Below are positions 1-18,335 of a stretch of DNA of 64,000 nucleotides, in pieces (within the stretch, counting starts at the first letter, position 1; each line of letters opens with the position of its first letter). The stretch covers positions 62,001 through 126,000 of the forward strand of contig JASKMD010000005.1 in NCBI GenBank assembly GCA_030144725.1. The letters run 5' to 3'. The notes under the pieces were generated by a model. That model searched no databases. It was not told the DNA's origin and saw only the letters and a list, made by a program, of their open reading frames with translations. The position numbers were made by a program, and so were the translations under genes. The DNA is from Haematococcus lacustris. Lineage: Eukaryota; Chlorophyta; Chlorophyceae; Chlamydomonadales; Haematococcaceae.

Positions 1-29
1 GGGTTACAGGTCCTGCTGCTAGCTCCAAC

Positions 30-3000
30 ATGGGGACCTCGGCCATGCAACCCATGCAAACCATGCAAGCACCCGCCTCCATGCAAGCCATGACCACCAA
101 CCTGGCATCCCACCCAGGGCAGCAAGCCTTGTCAACGCTGCCTACTGCGCTCGCCCCAACAGCAGGGGCACCAGGGGCACCGGGGGCTGGGGTGTCACAG
201 CTACCTCCCCTGCCACCGTCGGCCACTGCATTGCTTGTGTTTGAGGGGTTGCCTGCTGACCTGGCCACCAGGGAGGCTGCTCACATCTTCCGCCCCATCC
301 AGGGCTACAAGGTCAGTGCCACTAGGGGCCACTGCTGGCATGCGTCCCCAGGGCTGCACCTCAGTGACTCAGCCTTCTAACCCACTGCTCCCCGTCCCTC
401 CACCCCACCCCTCCTCCCCACCCCTCCTCCAGACGCCTCCTCCTGACACCCACTGCATGCGCACCTGCACTGACTGCACTGACTGCGGCTCAGGCCGTCT
501 GCTCCACAGCTGACGCCTCGCACTGCCATCTGCGCTGCTGCTGACTCCTTACTGACGCACTGATAGTTGTAGCTGGTGCCTTGCCCCAACATCAGGCTTG
601 ACCACGCTGCAGTGCCCTCCCCCTCCCTCCCTACAATCTGGCTGCCGCCGTTGCATGCTGACCAGTTGATCACCAGCATGCCCACCACCCTCCCAGCGCC
701 AATCATGCCCCTCCCTCCGTTAGCCACACGCAGCCACAGGGACGCCTGTGCCGGAGCAGAGGTGCTGGGTCCATGTCTGGTGACGTGTGCATGGCATCCA
801 CCAAATGCTCGCATGTCTTAGTGCCGCCAGCATTGTTACAGCTGGGGTTGTACTAGAAGGCTGGCCTTGTGGCAGGCTGGGGGCAGGGAACGGTAGCAGG
901 CTGGCAGTGGCAGGTTCTGGAGGCTGTTCTGAATGTGCACACTGTGCACAATCCTGCTCACACGGCCACTGCTCATCTGCCTGTGCAGCAAGGGGTAGGG
1001 GCAGCCGTGGGACCAGGGGCAGGGGCAGGGAGTAACGGCCCACAGCAGGCAGTAAGTGCGCACTAATGCATTCAGCGGGCATGTCAGTGGCATTATGGGA
1101 GTAGCAGGCTCTGGGTGCTTCAGTTGATGCTCCACAGAAGGAGATGCCTGAAATAAAAGGGGCCATGGTTCCACCCTAGACATCATCAACACATGCACTT
1201 GGTGGCATGTGATTGCTGCATTCAGCGAGGAACGCCCAGGTCTTTTGCTTTCAGTCGTGCAGCACTGTTGAGGACCAGATGGACCGATGCAGGATGCGAC
1301 CGCTGGGATGGCACTTCAGGCCACTAGCTCTTGAAATGCTTAACCACCGCATTCACGCTGCTTGCACTGCGCTCACTCGTGCACACGGGTTGGATCGGCA
1401 GAGTCACGCACTGCTCTCTGGGGTTCTGTTGCCTGAGCAGGAGCTGCGACTCGTGAAGGAAGTCAGTTCCCGAGACGGACCGCGCACCCAGAAATTGTTC
1501 GTTGACTTCGTCGACGCGCACGCCGCGGCTGCAGCCATGGCATTACTAGAGGTCGGTGCAGGTGCTGCAGTGTTAGCCGCTGGCTGCGCCTAGCGTAGTA
1601 ACAGGAGTTCTGCCCGCAGCTCTCGTGCCGCAGCACAGGATCACCAGATTCTTCCGATCTTTTTTGTAGGGTTACAAGCTGGACCTGGAAGACCCTCGAT
1701 CGCTGTCGCTGCACCCAGCTTACGCTCGCCCCGGTCAGATGAAGGAAGCCCAGAGCAATGCAGAACGGGAGCGTGACCGGGAACGTGACCGCGATCGCAG
1801 GGACAAGGAGCGAGAGCGTGAGAGGGATCGGGAACGTGATAGAGAGCGAGACCGGGAGCGAGAGCGGGAGCGTGATCGGGATAGGGACTCCCGGTCGCGC
1901 AGAGACCCCCCTCCCGCTCGTGAAGCTCCTCGCGACGGAAACAGCCGGGATGCCGCGCGGGATTCCCGCAAGCCGCTGCCTGGCGCCCCAGGCCAATCCG
2001 GATTTGGCTCCGGGCCAAGCACCTCAGTCGCGGCTTCAGACCGGGCTGGCCAGCCCCGGTCAGGCTTTCAAGAAGGTTGGAACAGCCCTTCTAAAGCCAA
2101 TCACAGCGGGTCTGCAGCCGCTGGGGGCTCTTCCATGGCACCTCCTTATGTACAGCAGCCGCAGCCCCAACAGCAGCAGCAACAGCAGCAGCAGGCTCCC
2201 ATGCAAATGGCCATGCAGCCGCCCATGGCAGCGCCCATGTCAAGCCCTCCTGCCGGGTGGAATGGATCAGGGCCAGGGGCACGGTGAGTGACAGAGTGCA
2301 ACCGTTACTGCATGTGTTCCCTGCCGTGACCTAAGCACCTTCATCGCCATGACTTCAGTAGTGACCTTAGCCGTGTTCTCAGGGCAGGGTGCAAGCCTAA
2401 GGTCGAGCCCCATGAGATTCTAGGCACTGCGCAGGCATAGCAGTATGATGCAGCAAACTGCACTAGAGCAACCCTCTTCTACTGCCGCTCTGCCTTGTTC
2501 CACTCTGCTGCAGATCCTCACAGGCAGCGTCAGAAAAATGCAAGAGACTTGAGCAAGCTTTTGCATGCACAGAGGAGCAGATGCACAGCATGCAGCGGCA
2601 GGTGTCACAAGCCCCTGCCAGCCTGCTCCTAGCCCTCCTGCACAGTGCCACCTCCTCCCTCCCTTCCCAACTACCCAACTGCCTGGTGGGCTGACTTACT
2701 GGCTGCCTGCCTGACTGCCTGGTTGCTGCAGACCGCCACCTGGCTCTGGGGCTCCCCTGAGCGACATGCAGGGTGGCGGGCCCATGCAGCATGCGTTCGG
2801 CCCACATGGAGGCCAGATGATGATGCCAGGAGCCCCAGGTGTGACTCACGACACATGTTGCACAGCAGCAGCAGGAGCAGCAGCAGCAGCCTGTATGGCA
2901 AGCTTAAGCACACCAGGCATGAGGCTCATGTATGAGGCAGTGCATGGCACTGGTGGGTTGCATAGGTGGAGAAAGTGTGTAGGAAGGAGTGACAGTTCAG

Positions 3001-4228
3001 GGCATGAAGCCTGTCTGGTGCACGGCGCGGCTGTGAAGGTCTGCACCAGTTAGAGGATGAGTGGGGAGAAGTGCACCTCACTCTTTCAGTGGGATGACAG
3101 TAGAGTAGGCAGTGGGCAAACACTCTCTACACTCAGAGTGTGAGGATGTGTGGAGAGCAGGGTGGCTGGGCTCTGTCGGTATGTGGACAGCAGGTCTTGT
3201 ACACACAGTGCCCACAGTGACTCACTCCTTGCTGCTGCACACTAGTTAACCACATGTAGCTGGCAAGCGGCAGTGCAGGTGGCCCCTCCCAGCCTCCTCA
3301 CTGAGTGGCCTTCCTGCAGCACCACGCTGCTCGTTATTCACCCAGCCCACAGCAACATCAGCACACCAAGGCGTGGTGCAGCCGAGCATGGCTGTTGCTC
3401 AAATGTTTGCAGGCATGCCGATGCCTGGGCGGGCTCAGCCTGGGGGCATGCATGGCCTTGCCATGATGGGTGGTGGAGGTTACGACATGGGCGGGCCCCC
3501 AGGCATGGGCAGCTACCCGGCAGCTGGCCCTGGCTACCCTGTGGGGCAGCTGGGGGGTGGACCACCTGGGCAGCAGCCCAACGGGCCCCTGAGGGGACCC
3601 TTGGGGCCGCACCCCGCCCTGATGGCCCCTGGCCCGCTGCCAGGCCAGCTGCCCCCTGCAGTGCCCCTGATGTTCAACACAGGACCAGGCCAGGCTACAG
3701 GTCCTACCATGGGAGGCCCTGGCGACAGGGAGCTCATGCGTGGCATGATGGGGTCAGGGGGCCGTGAGGGCTTGCCGCCTGGATTTGCCCCCCCAGGGGC
3801 TGCACCGGCTGGCCTCCTATTGTCGGGCAGGCACACGATGGCGGGCTTGGCCCCGGGCCCGCATGGGCCCATGCTGCCCATGAGCCACCAGCATGCGGGC
3901 ATGGGCCCCGCTGGAGACTTGGGCATGGACATGGGCAGACGGGGAGGAGACATGTCAGGGCTGGGCCCAGGCGGGGGTGGCCATGAACGAGAACGAGACA
4001 AGTGAGCACCAGGCTGTTGAGGCAGGAATGTTGCTGTACCTGCCTGTCACTGGTAACCAGGTCCTGCTGCCATAATAGGTTGGTCGCTTGGTGCGGTGAG
4101 TGTTTTGTGCATGCGCCGCTGACATGCGCAGGTTAGACCGAGAGCGCCAGGAGCCTCAGGAGCGCGACCGCAGCAATGACCGCGGCGGTGCGCGGGAAAT
4201 GCGGCCAAGGAGTCGCTGGGCGCAGTAA
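30..4228 (+). CDS. RRM RNA-binding protein with ERD-rich region and Met/Gly/Pro-rich tail (5' end possibly missing)
   Basis: Six exons fit in phase: 30-311, 1441-1551, 1670-2283, 2732-2838, 3362-4001 and 4132-4228 (TAA), giving at least 616 residues. The single RRM spans about residues 67-150 across the first three exons. RNP2 reads LLVFEGLP, followed by the plant-type REAAHIFRP; RNP1 reads KLFVDFVD. This matches the plant/fungal RRM family related to scw1 and RBPMS, which bind mRNA; that placement is from memory of the family. After the RRM come an Arg/Glu/Asp alternating stretch (about 1755-1895), a Gln run near 2170-2195 and a long tail rich in Met, Gly and Pro, probably disordered. The last exon is again rich in RER/RD dipeptides. 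The reading frame stays open upstream of the first ATG to the window edge, so more 5' coding sequence may exist. The RRM call is firm; the target RNA is unknown. Confidence 0.85.
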
Positions 4229-4680
4229 AGCGCTGCAGCAGCAGCCGGCTGCTACTCGTGAACGCAGTTGCGAAGTGCTTGCTTTGGGTTGACCAGTCAG
4301 CAGTGAAGTCCTCTTGTCATGTCAGTGCCCCACATAGTTGGGGCTGGCAGGCTATAGAGGAGTGTCATTGCCACCCGCTCTATCAATATGTGCAGAGCTG
4401 CGTGGACATGTGTGGACCTGTCCCTGCTTGCTGGCTATTGATTTGTTGGACGTGGCTGTCGCTGGTTATTGTTGGATGTTGTGGGTGATTTATCTCGGAT
4501 CTGACGGTCATTCAACTCTGGTTGCGTTGGATGGGAGCATAGCATTGTTCCCTGCCGAGTGAGGGTCTCTCGACGGCTGGGATGGCCGCCAACACAGCGT
4601 GTAGCGAGCTGCACGACAGGTCGGCCGACCTGTGTTGGGCCTAGTGTATCCCTACGTACCCTTAGCCATGTACTCCCTAG

Positions 4681-4745
4681 TCGGCTGCCGGCAGGAAGCA
4701 AGGAGTACCCTGGCCTTGGCTACATGCAGCTGCAAGACCACTCAC
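4681..4745 (+). pseudogene. Short relic of a TnpB/Fanzor-like C-terminus
   Basis: This frame reads LPAGSKEYPGLGY followed by LQD, nearly the same as LPAKGKEYPGLGY..LRD in the relic at 35.5 kb, and the DNA is also alike. Only about 20 residues remain, downstream of the conserved DRD-N motif. It lies in the 3' flank of the RRM gene and is not expected to be translated. Confidence 0.5.
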
Positions 4746-5293
4746 GAACAGCTCTATTCTGTGACACAGTGGTGTAAGACATGGTGCATGGGCCTACACT
4801 GTGATTAATGCATGTCAATATCTGTTTCCTGAGGGTTCTACGCTGTCGCAAACCTACAAAGTCTTGTAATGCACCCATGCATGCATTCACATGGTGCAAA
4901 CCGTTAAAATGTTATGAAATGCTCGCTCTTCAGCGATGAAGTCCTCCTGTCAATGTCAGCGCCCCACATAATCGGGGCTGGCAGGCGATAGAGCAGTGCC
5001 ATCGCCACGCGCCCAAGAGTGGAGCAGCTTGGAAGCTGCCTGTGATGGTTGTCATCGTTGTGCTTCTCTTGCTCAGTGGTACGGCTGATAACTCGCACAC
5101 ACGAAGAAACTTAGCCGACTGCGATTGATGCCTGGCGTGTCTCCCGACATCTGTGGCAGCAGGCTGCTCGGTGCACAGCAGCGATATAATTGTCGACAGG
5201 CAGTTGCAAGCGGTGGGCGATGTTCTGCTTAATTGCAGCTGGTCGTGCTAGCATCATCAGCTTTACATGATTGTACGGACACGTACAACGCAG
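4746..5293. other. Spacer, probably holding unresolved 5' exons of the FAS1 gene
   Basis: Apart from the second copy of the diverged repeat (4938-5011) I see no clear coding sequence. A frame at 5235-5290 reads LVVLASSALHDC, which resembles the end of a signal peptide, but it cannot be joined in phase to the first FAS1 exon. Confidence 0.3.
4773..4777 (+). terminator. TGTAA polyadenylation motif, candidate for the RRM gene
   Basis: TGTAA is the usual polyadenylation signal of volvocine algae. This copy lies 545 bases after the RRM stop codon; another TGTAA is at 4865-4869. No transcript evidence is available, so which one is used is open. Confidence 0.35.
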
Positions 5294-12632
<7,339 letters not shown>

Positions 12633-13430
12633 TCCGTCGCTTAAACTTCCGGGATGGCGAAGTGGCATGGCTGTGACACGCCAGGGTCGCCCCGCGGCAT
12701 CTTTGAGATGCAAGCACTGCATAAGCTGCATGCATTCCAAACAGGCTTCGTCATCTAAAGGTGCGACCGCGTACTTGTGGGGTCGTCATCGACTCCATCG
12801 GCGCCTTTGACTTTACATGTTGCATGGCTAGGCGTTGTTGCATGTTCCCATGTAGAGTAGCTGTGTTCAGACATCCGCACGTAGGCTAGGTGGGGTACAA
12901 GTTCAACGGTTTGGCAGCGGCAAGCTAATCAAAGGAGTGCGCATGACACGTGGGTTGCCAGATAGTGGCTGAGCCTTACTACCGTTCTAGTTGTCCAGTG
13001 TAGTGACCTGTCTTCTTAGCGACTCGTACCAGGTTGTTGCCACACTGCCGGCAAGCATGAAGGCATGGCTGCAGTAGCCAATGCTAGCTGTACTCCTGCA
13101 CCTACTCGGCATCACCTCCATGGCTGCGTGTTGTGCAGTGGGGTGGGGAGGGGCAGGGAGGTGGTGGTTAGAGGAGCAGGGAACAAAGCATGGGCGTGGA
13201 GGGCTGTGGGACCTTGTAGGCTGTGAATTCTTGATAGCTGTTTGTCCCAACTATTGCTCATGGCACCCTCGTCAAGGATGGGTGGTGGGGGTTTCCTTCA
13301 CACATACAGGATAGGTGGTGGGATACACGCCAACCCCACTGGAGTCTTCTCCTTCTCCTTCTTTTTCATCCCTCTCCAGCACGGGAAAATCACAAACTGT
13401 TAAGCGTCCCGGTCATAGAACCTGCACATG
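12633..13430. other. Spacer downstream of the FAS1 gene
   Basis: I see no recognisable gene or RNA. Short open frames here are not supported by motifs. The stretch separates the FAS1 gene from the mobile-element island. Confidence 0.5.
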
Positions 13431-14099
13431 GGCGTGGTGGTGATGTGGCTTACACCGCTTAAGCCGTCAGCCGTTAGGCTGCTAGGCCGCCCTCCCCCTC
13501 TAGGGGTTCGGGACTTTCTGTGACGCACTTCAAAGCAAGGTACACAAACAAAGGTGCACATGGGCTCAACATGAAGTCATGCAAGTTCTCATTATTGTTC
13601 TGTAAGGTCATGGCAAACTCCGGCTGCTGCCTGATGATGATGATGATGTGGCTTACACCGCTTAAGCCGTCAGCCGTTAGGCTGCTAGGCCGCCCTCCCC
13701 CTCTAGGGGTTCGGGACTTTCTGTAACGCATTTCATAGCAAGGTGCACAAACAAAGGTGCACATGGGCTCAACATGAAGTCATGCAAGTTCTCATTATTG
13801 TTCTGTAAAGTCATGGCAAACTCCGGCTGCTCCCTGATGGAACTCGTGGCAGTGCACTCAAATATGAAATGCATGGCGTCATCCACTACCCCCTCTGTGC
13901 ATCTGGTGCATGTGCGATCAATGAAAGTTACCCCCTCAAACCGAGCCTTCTCCACCCCCAGACCGCTGTTGCCTAACCTGAACCTAGTCAAGCTCGTGCG
14001 AACTTCTGTAGAGAGCTGTCTGTTAAGCAGGTGTGGTGCCATGTGATTGATGCCAATGCCGTCCCCATGCTTGAACCATGCAACTAGGGAGCGTCCCAT
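13431..14099 (-). mobile_element. LINE 3' end with zinc-knuckle tail, tandemly duplicated
   Basis: On the minus strand 14099-13677 encodes LTRFRLGNSGLG, then CTRC, then DDAMHFIFEC, a C-x2-C..H-x4-C knuckle typical of the region after the reverse transcriptase in algal non-LTR elements. It is followed by NNNENLHDFM and a stop. The last 190 or so bases, ending in a GTGTAAGCCACATCATC-type tail with a CAT/ATC repeat, occur twice (13431-13627 and 13636-13830). The copy is 5' truncated and has no reverse transcriptase of its own. Confidence 0.7.
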
Positions 14100-14284
14100 G
14101 TACGTACATGTACGTACATGTAACTGTTACATTTCCGGGTTATACGGGTGTTACACGGGATGTTACACGGGATGTTACATGCTAGCGTCAACCCTGGCGA
14201 CCCCGGTTCGACTCCTGAAGGTGACAAAAATTAGGTCGACTTTTCTCGGGCTAGCTTGCAGCAGTAAGTCATTTCAACAATCTA
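14100..14284. other. Short palindromic and tandem segment
   Basis: GTACGTACAT is doubled at 14100-14120 and is itself near-palindromic. GTTACACGGGAT is repeated at 14150-14175. No coding sequence was seen. Confidence 0.5.
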
Positions 14285-14286
14285 AT

Positions 14287-14324
14287 ATCGAGCTTACCCA
14301 CGGCCCCCATTGGGTAAGCTCGAT
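14287..14324. repeat. Perfect 14-bp inverted repeat (hairpin) next to CCCTAA repeats
   Basis: ATCGAGCTTACCCA at 14287-14300 is followed by a 10-base spacer and its exact reverse complement at 14311-14324. Immediately after it comes CCTAACCCTAACCCTC, a short telomere-like tract of the TTAGGG type. Confidence 0.85.
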
Positions 14325-14384
14325 CCTAACCCTAACCCTCATCCGCACAAAAGCATGCACAATTCTATTGTGGTGGGTTGTGTG

Positions 14385-14880
14385 CACGGTGTCACACACG
14401 GCCAGCCTGCGGCTCACACCCACACATGGCACGCTAAGAGTCCTGGGCGGTCGCTAGGCACGGTGTCACACACGGCCAGCCTGCGGCTCACATGCACACA
14501 TGGCACGCTAAGAGTCCTGGGCGGCTGCTAGGCACGGTGTCACACACGGCCAGCCTGCGGCTCACATCCACACATGGCACGCTAAGAGTCCTGGGCGGCT
14601 GCTAGGCACGGTGTCACACACGGCCAGCCTGCGGCTCACATCCACACATGGCACGCTAAGAGTCCTGGGCGGCTGCTAGGCACGGTGTCACACACGGCCA
14701 GCCTGCGGCTCACATCCACACATGGCACGCTAAGAGTCCTGGGCGGCTGCTAGGCACGGTGTCACACACGGCCAGCCTGCGGCTCACATCCACACATGGC
14801 ACGCTAAGAGTCCTGGGCGGCTGCTCGGCACGGTGCCACACACGGCCAGCCTGCGGCTCACACCACACATGGCACGCCTC
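14385..14880 (+). repeat. 74-bp tandem repeat, seven copies
   Basis: Units start CACGGTGTCACACACGGCC at 14385, 14459, 14533, 14607, 14681, 14755 and 14829; the last is shortened. The copies are nearly identical, so the array is recent. It directly abuts the 3' end of the hAT relic. Confidence 0.95.
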
Positions 14881-16182
14881 ATATTGTGATACCTTCTGCC
14901 AGCAGCTGGGATGGCTCACTTGGCTCAGATGAGGGGATGTTGGCCTTAATGAACACCATCTTCTCCGCTGTGGCCACGTTGAGCTGTGACCTTCCAGCGT
15001 TGTAGGTGTTGCCCCAAGATGACCAGTTACGCTCCGCAGCTGCAGTGGTGACATGCATGGCCAGCAAGCGTACCGCAGCCAGGCGTAAGTTAGGGAAACA
15101 CCTTGCCCCTAGAAAGGTCCAGAAGCCGCTGCGCACACTGATGCATGCCGTGGTAGTCTTGCCGTCCTCGTCGGTGCGTGTCTCAGCCACAATAGCTTCC
15201 ACACTGGACTTCATGTCAGTTGGCCAATCACCCAAGGTCAGCAATGTGAGCTCCCTCCTTGCAGCTCCAAGCGAGCACTCGGCGAGACGTGCCACAACGG
15301 TGACCACATCTTCTTGTTGGGCTGGGCTGGGCTGGGCTGGGCTGGGCTGGGCTGGCCTGGGCTGGGCTGGGCTGGGCTGGGCTGGGCTGGGCTGGGCTGG
15401 GCTGGGCTGGGCTGGGCTGGGCTGGGCTGGGCTGGGCTGGGCTGGGCTGGGCTGGGCTGGGCTGGGCTGGGCTGGGCTGGGCTGGGCGGGCGGGGAGGGG
15501 GTGTAGAGACTGGGAGGTGGTGGTGGTGGAAGGCACATACATGTTGCAAGGCAGGGTTAGGCAATGGGCAAGGGCAATGGGCAGGGGCAGTTCCATCGCT
15601 AAGCTAGGCTGGGCTCACAACTAAGGGCAATGGGCCAGCAAGTATCTCACCTTCGCTAGCTTTCGCAGCTCCTTGAAGGTTGCCTGCTTGACCTCTGAGT
15701 AGAGCTCGTCGAGCAGTTGCGTGCGGTAGTGCTTCTCTTTGTACACATCAACCCCTAGCAGCTGGAAGACAGATTAGAGGTGGACATTGTCCATTATGTT
15801 GAAGGGAAGCTGCTGCGTGACGAGGAAGAGTCCGATCCTGCGCCTGACAGCCCGCTGAATGCCCTCAGGCATTGCTGCACCCCGGTCCTCTCGCGGCAGT
15901 GGGCCAAAACTTGGCTCTGGGCTGCGCTTTCTGGAGATGCTGGGTGCACCTTCAAGCTTGCATTTGTGCCTGGCAGCCAGCTGGCTCATGTTCGCGACGC
16001 TGAGCTCAGCCCGGTTGTTTGGTGGGCACCTCTTGCACTGGCACACCACAATGCCGTCGCTATTGTAACGAAAGAGCCAGTCATTTGCGAACTTGCTGGC
16101 CAAAGCTTTACGAAGTACAACATCTGCTGCCAAATCAAGACTGTTGTAGACCTGCTGCTTGGGAACATTCGCAGCAGCCATC
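14879..16182 (-). pseudogene. hAT-family transposase relic
   Basis: Read on the minus strand. 16181-15774 gives an N-terminal part with a C-x-C-x2-C..H pattern like a BED-type zinc finger, then LPFNIMDN as in DUF659-type transposases. 15767-15660 gives LLGVDVYKEKHYRTQLLDEL as a separate exon-like piece. 15300-14879 gives the C-terminal hAT dimerisation domain ([23 protein letters not shown], then [15 protein letters not shown]). Between the last two lies a GGGCT array. The catalytic middle is missing or unrecognisable, so this is a broken copy. Family assignment rests on the dimerisation motif. Confidence 0.7.
15319..15487 (+). repeat. (GGGCT)n pentanucleotide array
   Basis: About 33 copies, with one GGCCT variant near 15355. 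It sits inside the hAT relic. The same pentamer in the opposite orientation (CCCAG on +) is at 16719-16776. Confidence 0.95.
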
Positions 16183-16718
16183 AGCAGCTGCTAGAGCTGC
16201 GACTGCGGCGTGCAATAAATGCAGCCCGCGGCCCGCGACCCCAAAAATATTTCTAGGTGCGGGAGCAGTTGCGACCAGTGCGGCGGGGAGTACAAGCTCA
16301 CCACAGGCGCCACCATCTGCACAGCCAAGCATCCCTCGACATCTGCACCACTGAATAGCACTGAATAGCACTGAACCGCAAAGGAAGCAAGACTCTTCCA
16401 ACATAACACGGTATGCCCTAAGGTTACAAAATAACCAGGCTGCATGGAGACCTGCATGAAGGTACCGCGAAGGAAGCAAAGGAATCACGCAAGAATGCAA
16501 TAAACGGAGCGGAAGAGGAGTGGAGGAGCCCGGAGAGGCGGTCAGGAGCCATGAAAGAGACGAAGCTGGGTGCACAAAGTTGGGTGCACCCACACAAACC
16601 CCACCCTAGCGAATGGTGAGTAGTTTATCTTGCAGTCATGTGGCTCCAAATACCTTGCCTGACTATTTGCCAACCACTGAATAGCTGCAGGTTCAATGGT
16701 CCCAACCTCCCCTTCTCC
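16183..16718. other. Unassigned sequence flanking the hAT relic
   Basis: No recognisable domain. It has a short ACTGAATAGC direct repeat near 16350-16370. It may hold the 5' end of the hAT element, but I could not identify terminal inverted repeats. Confidence 0.4.
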
Positions 16719-16776
16719 AGCCCAGCCCAGCCCAGCCCAGCCCAGCCCAGCCCAGCCCAGCCCAGCCCAGCCCAGC
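16719..16776 (+). repeat. (CCCAG)n pentanucleotide array
   Basis: About 12 copies, the reverse complement of the GGGCT/GGCTG array at 15319-15487. Together the two form a potential inverted pair around the hAT relic. Confidence 0.9.
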
Positions 16777-16980
16777 CCCACCCCACCACCACCTCCTTCA
16801 TCACCCTACCACAAGAAGCAGGTGCATGGAGCGCAGGAGCAGCCAGGAGCTGCAGCCATGGAGGCGCTGCCAGGTAGGTATAGAAGTGGCGCTAGCAAAG
16901 TGTGAGTGGCCAGCCCTTGCACATGAGTGGTCCGATGCCCAGCCTAACCGCAAAGATGCCCCTTGTTTACTGCAGGTCCC

Positions 16981-17222
16981 ACGGTCAGTCCTCCCCCCTT
17001 CCCCCCTTCCTCCTTCCCCCTTCCCCCTTCCCCCTTCCCCCCTCTCTACCCTGTCCCACCACCTCCAAGTCTGCCACCCCACCTACCTCCCCCCTTTCCC
17101 ACCCCCCGCCCCACGACACACGCTGCAGCCCTCTCCCTACCCTACCCTTGGCGTAGCAGCCCTCTCCCTACCCTACCCTTGGCGTAGTAGCCCTCTCCCT
17201 ACCCTACCCTTGGCGTAGCAAT
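16981..17222 (+). repeat. C/T-rich tract and a 31-bp tandem repeat
   Basis: CCCCCTTCC-type polypyrimidine at 16985-17110 is followed by three copies of a 31-bp unit (CCCTCTCCCTACCCTACCC then TTGGCGTAG) at about 17126-17222. Confidence 0.85.
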
Positions 17223-17394
17223 CTGGAGCGGGCAACCTGGAGCGGGCAGCTTGGAGTGGGATCCAGTAGTAGCAGCCCACCCAGCCCACCCTGGCCATGC
17301 CATGCCCACACACCACAATGACCCTACCCATCCCTCTCAAAAGGGATAGCTGAGCGCTTGGGTGGTTGTCAGCCCGTGCTTGTTGTCCACGTCA

Positions 17395-17945
17395 TCTTGC
17401 CGCCTTGTTGTGATGTTGTTGTGTTGTCACCTTGTTGGGTTGTGGTGTGGTGTGGTGATGGTGAGGTGTGGCGTGGTGTGGTGATGGTGATCGTGTGGTG
17501 TCACCTTCTTGTTGTGTAGTGTCGTTGCTACCTTGTCACATTGTAGGGAGGTGTTGCGGTCATTGGGTGCATCAATGCATGTGCTTAGCATTTCCATATT
17601 GAGGTGTTGTGGAGTGATGGTGCATCAAGACTTGTGCTTGCAAGTCCCGTTTCGAGGTGTTGCGGGATGTTTGGGTGTCCAAACATGTGTTTTGCGGGGA
17701 TGTTGCGGGGTGTTTGGTCGTCAATACATGTGTTTAGGAGTAGTGTAGCGAGGTGTTGCGGGGTGTTGGGTCGTCAATACATGTGTTTTGCGGGGGTGTA
17801 GCGAGGTGTTGCGGGGTGTTTGGGTGTCAATACATGTGTTTTGCGGGGGTGTTGCGGGGTGTTTTGGGTGTCAATACATGTGTTTTGCGGGGGTGTAGCG
17901 AGGTCTTGCTGGATGTTTGGGTGTCAATGCATGTGCTTTGCGGAT
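17395..17945 (+). repeat. GT-rich region and minisatellite of about 50-60 bp
   Basis: 17395-17520 is rich in GTTGTG/GGTGTGG. From about 17590 a variable unit, TGTTTTGCGGGGGTGTAGCG followed by AGGTGTTGCGGGGTGTTTGG and GTGTCAATACATG, repeats about seven times with small deletions. No coding role was seen. Confidence 0.8.
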
Positions 17946-18335
17946 GTAATAGTCGATGAAATAGTCGACATCTGCGCAAATGAAGCCACGACATCTGCAC
18001 AGCCAAGCCGCGAATGTAATAGTCGACATCTGTGTAGATGCAACAGACAACATCTGCACAGCCAAGGCTCGAATGTAATAGTCGACATCTGTGCAGATGT
18101 CGTTGTCAGTAGCTGCACAGATGTCGGTCACGACATCTGCACAGCCAAGCATTGAATGTAATAGTCGACATCTGTGCAGATGTCGTCGTCAGCAGCTGCA
18201 CAGATGTTGGTCGCGGTATACGACATCTGTGCAGATGTCGACTTCCCGCAGCTGCACAGATGTCGACATCGTCTGCATCTGTGCAGATGTCGACTATCAG
18301 CAGCTGTGCAGATTAAGGACAACCGACATCTGCAC
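17946..18335. repeat. Array of palindromes centred on CGACATCTGTGCAGATGTCG
   Basis: The 20-base palindrome CGACATCTGTGCAGATGTCG and its halves (CGACATCTGCACAGCCAAGC, AGCTGCACAGATGTCG) occur many times in both orientations, linked by TGTAATAGT. This gives overlapping inverted repeats over nearly 400 bases. Confidence 0.85.

Larger units (their letters stand above)
4302..5011. repeat. Diverged direct repeat pair (4302-4381 and 4938-5011)
   Basis: The block around AAGTCCTC..TGTCA..GTCAG.GCCCCACATA is present at 4302-4381 and again at 4938-5011, about 85 percent identical by eye and in the same orientation. It does not belong to an exon of either neighbour. It is probably a fragment of a dispersed element, or a local duplication, in the spacer between the RRM and FAS1 genes. 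Confidence 0.6.

Noticed and set aside
14196..14216. Possible tRNA T-loop GGTTCGACTCC
   Set aside because: Flanking bases do not form the stem and the upstream sequence is a tandem repeat.
17946..18335. CRISPR-like array
   Set aside because: Repeats are palindromes in both orientations with irregular spacing, and there are no unique spacers or cas genes in this eukaryotic sequence.
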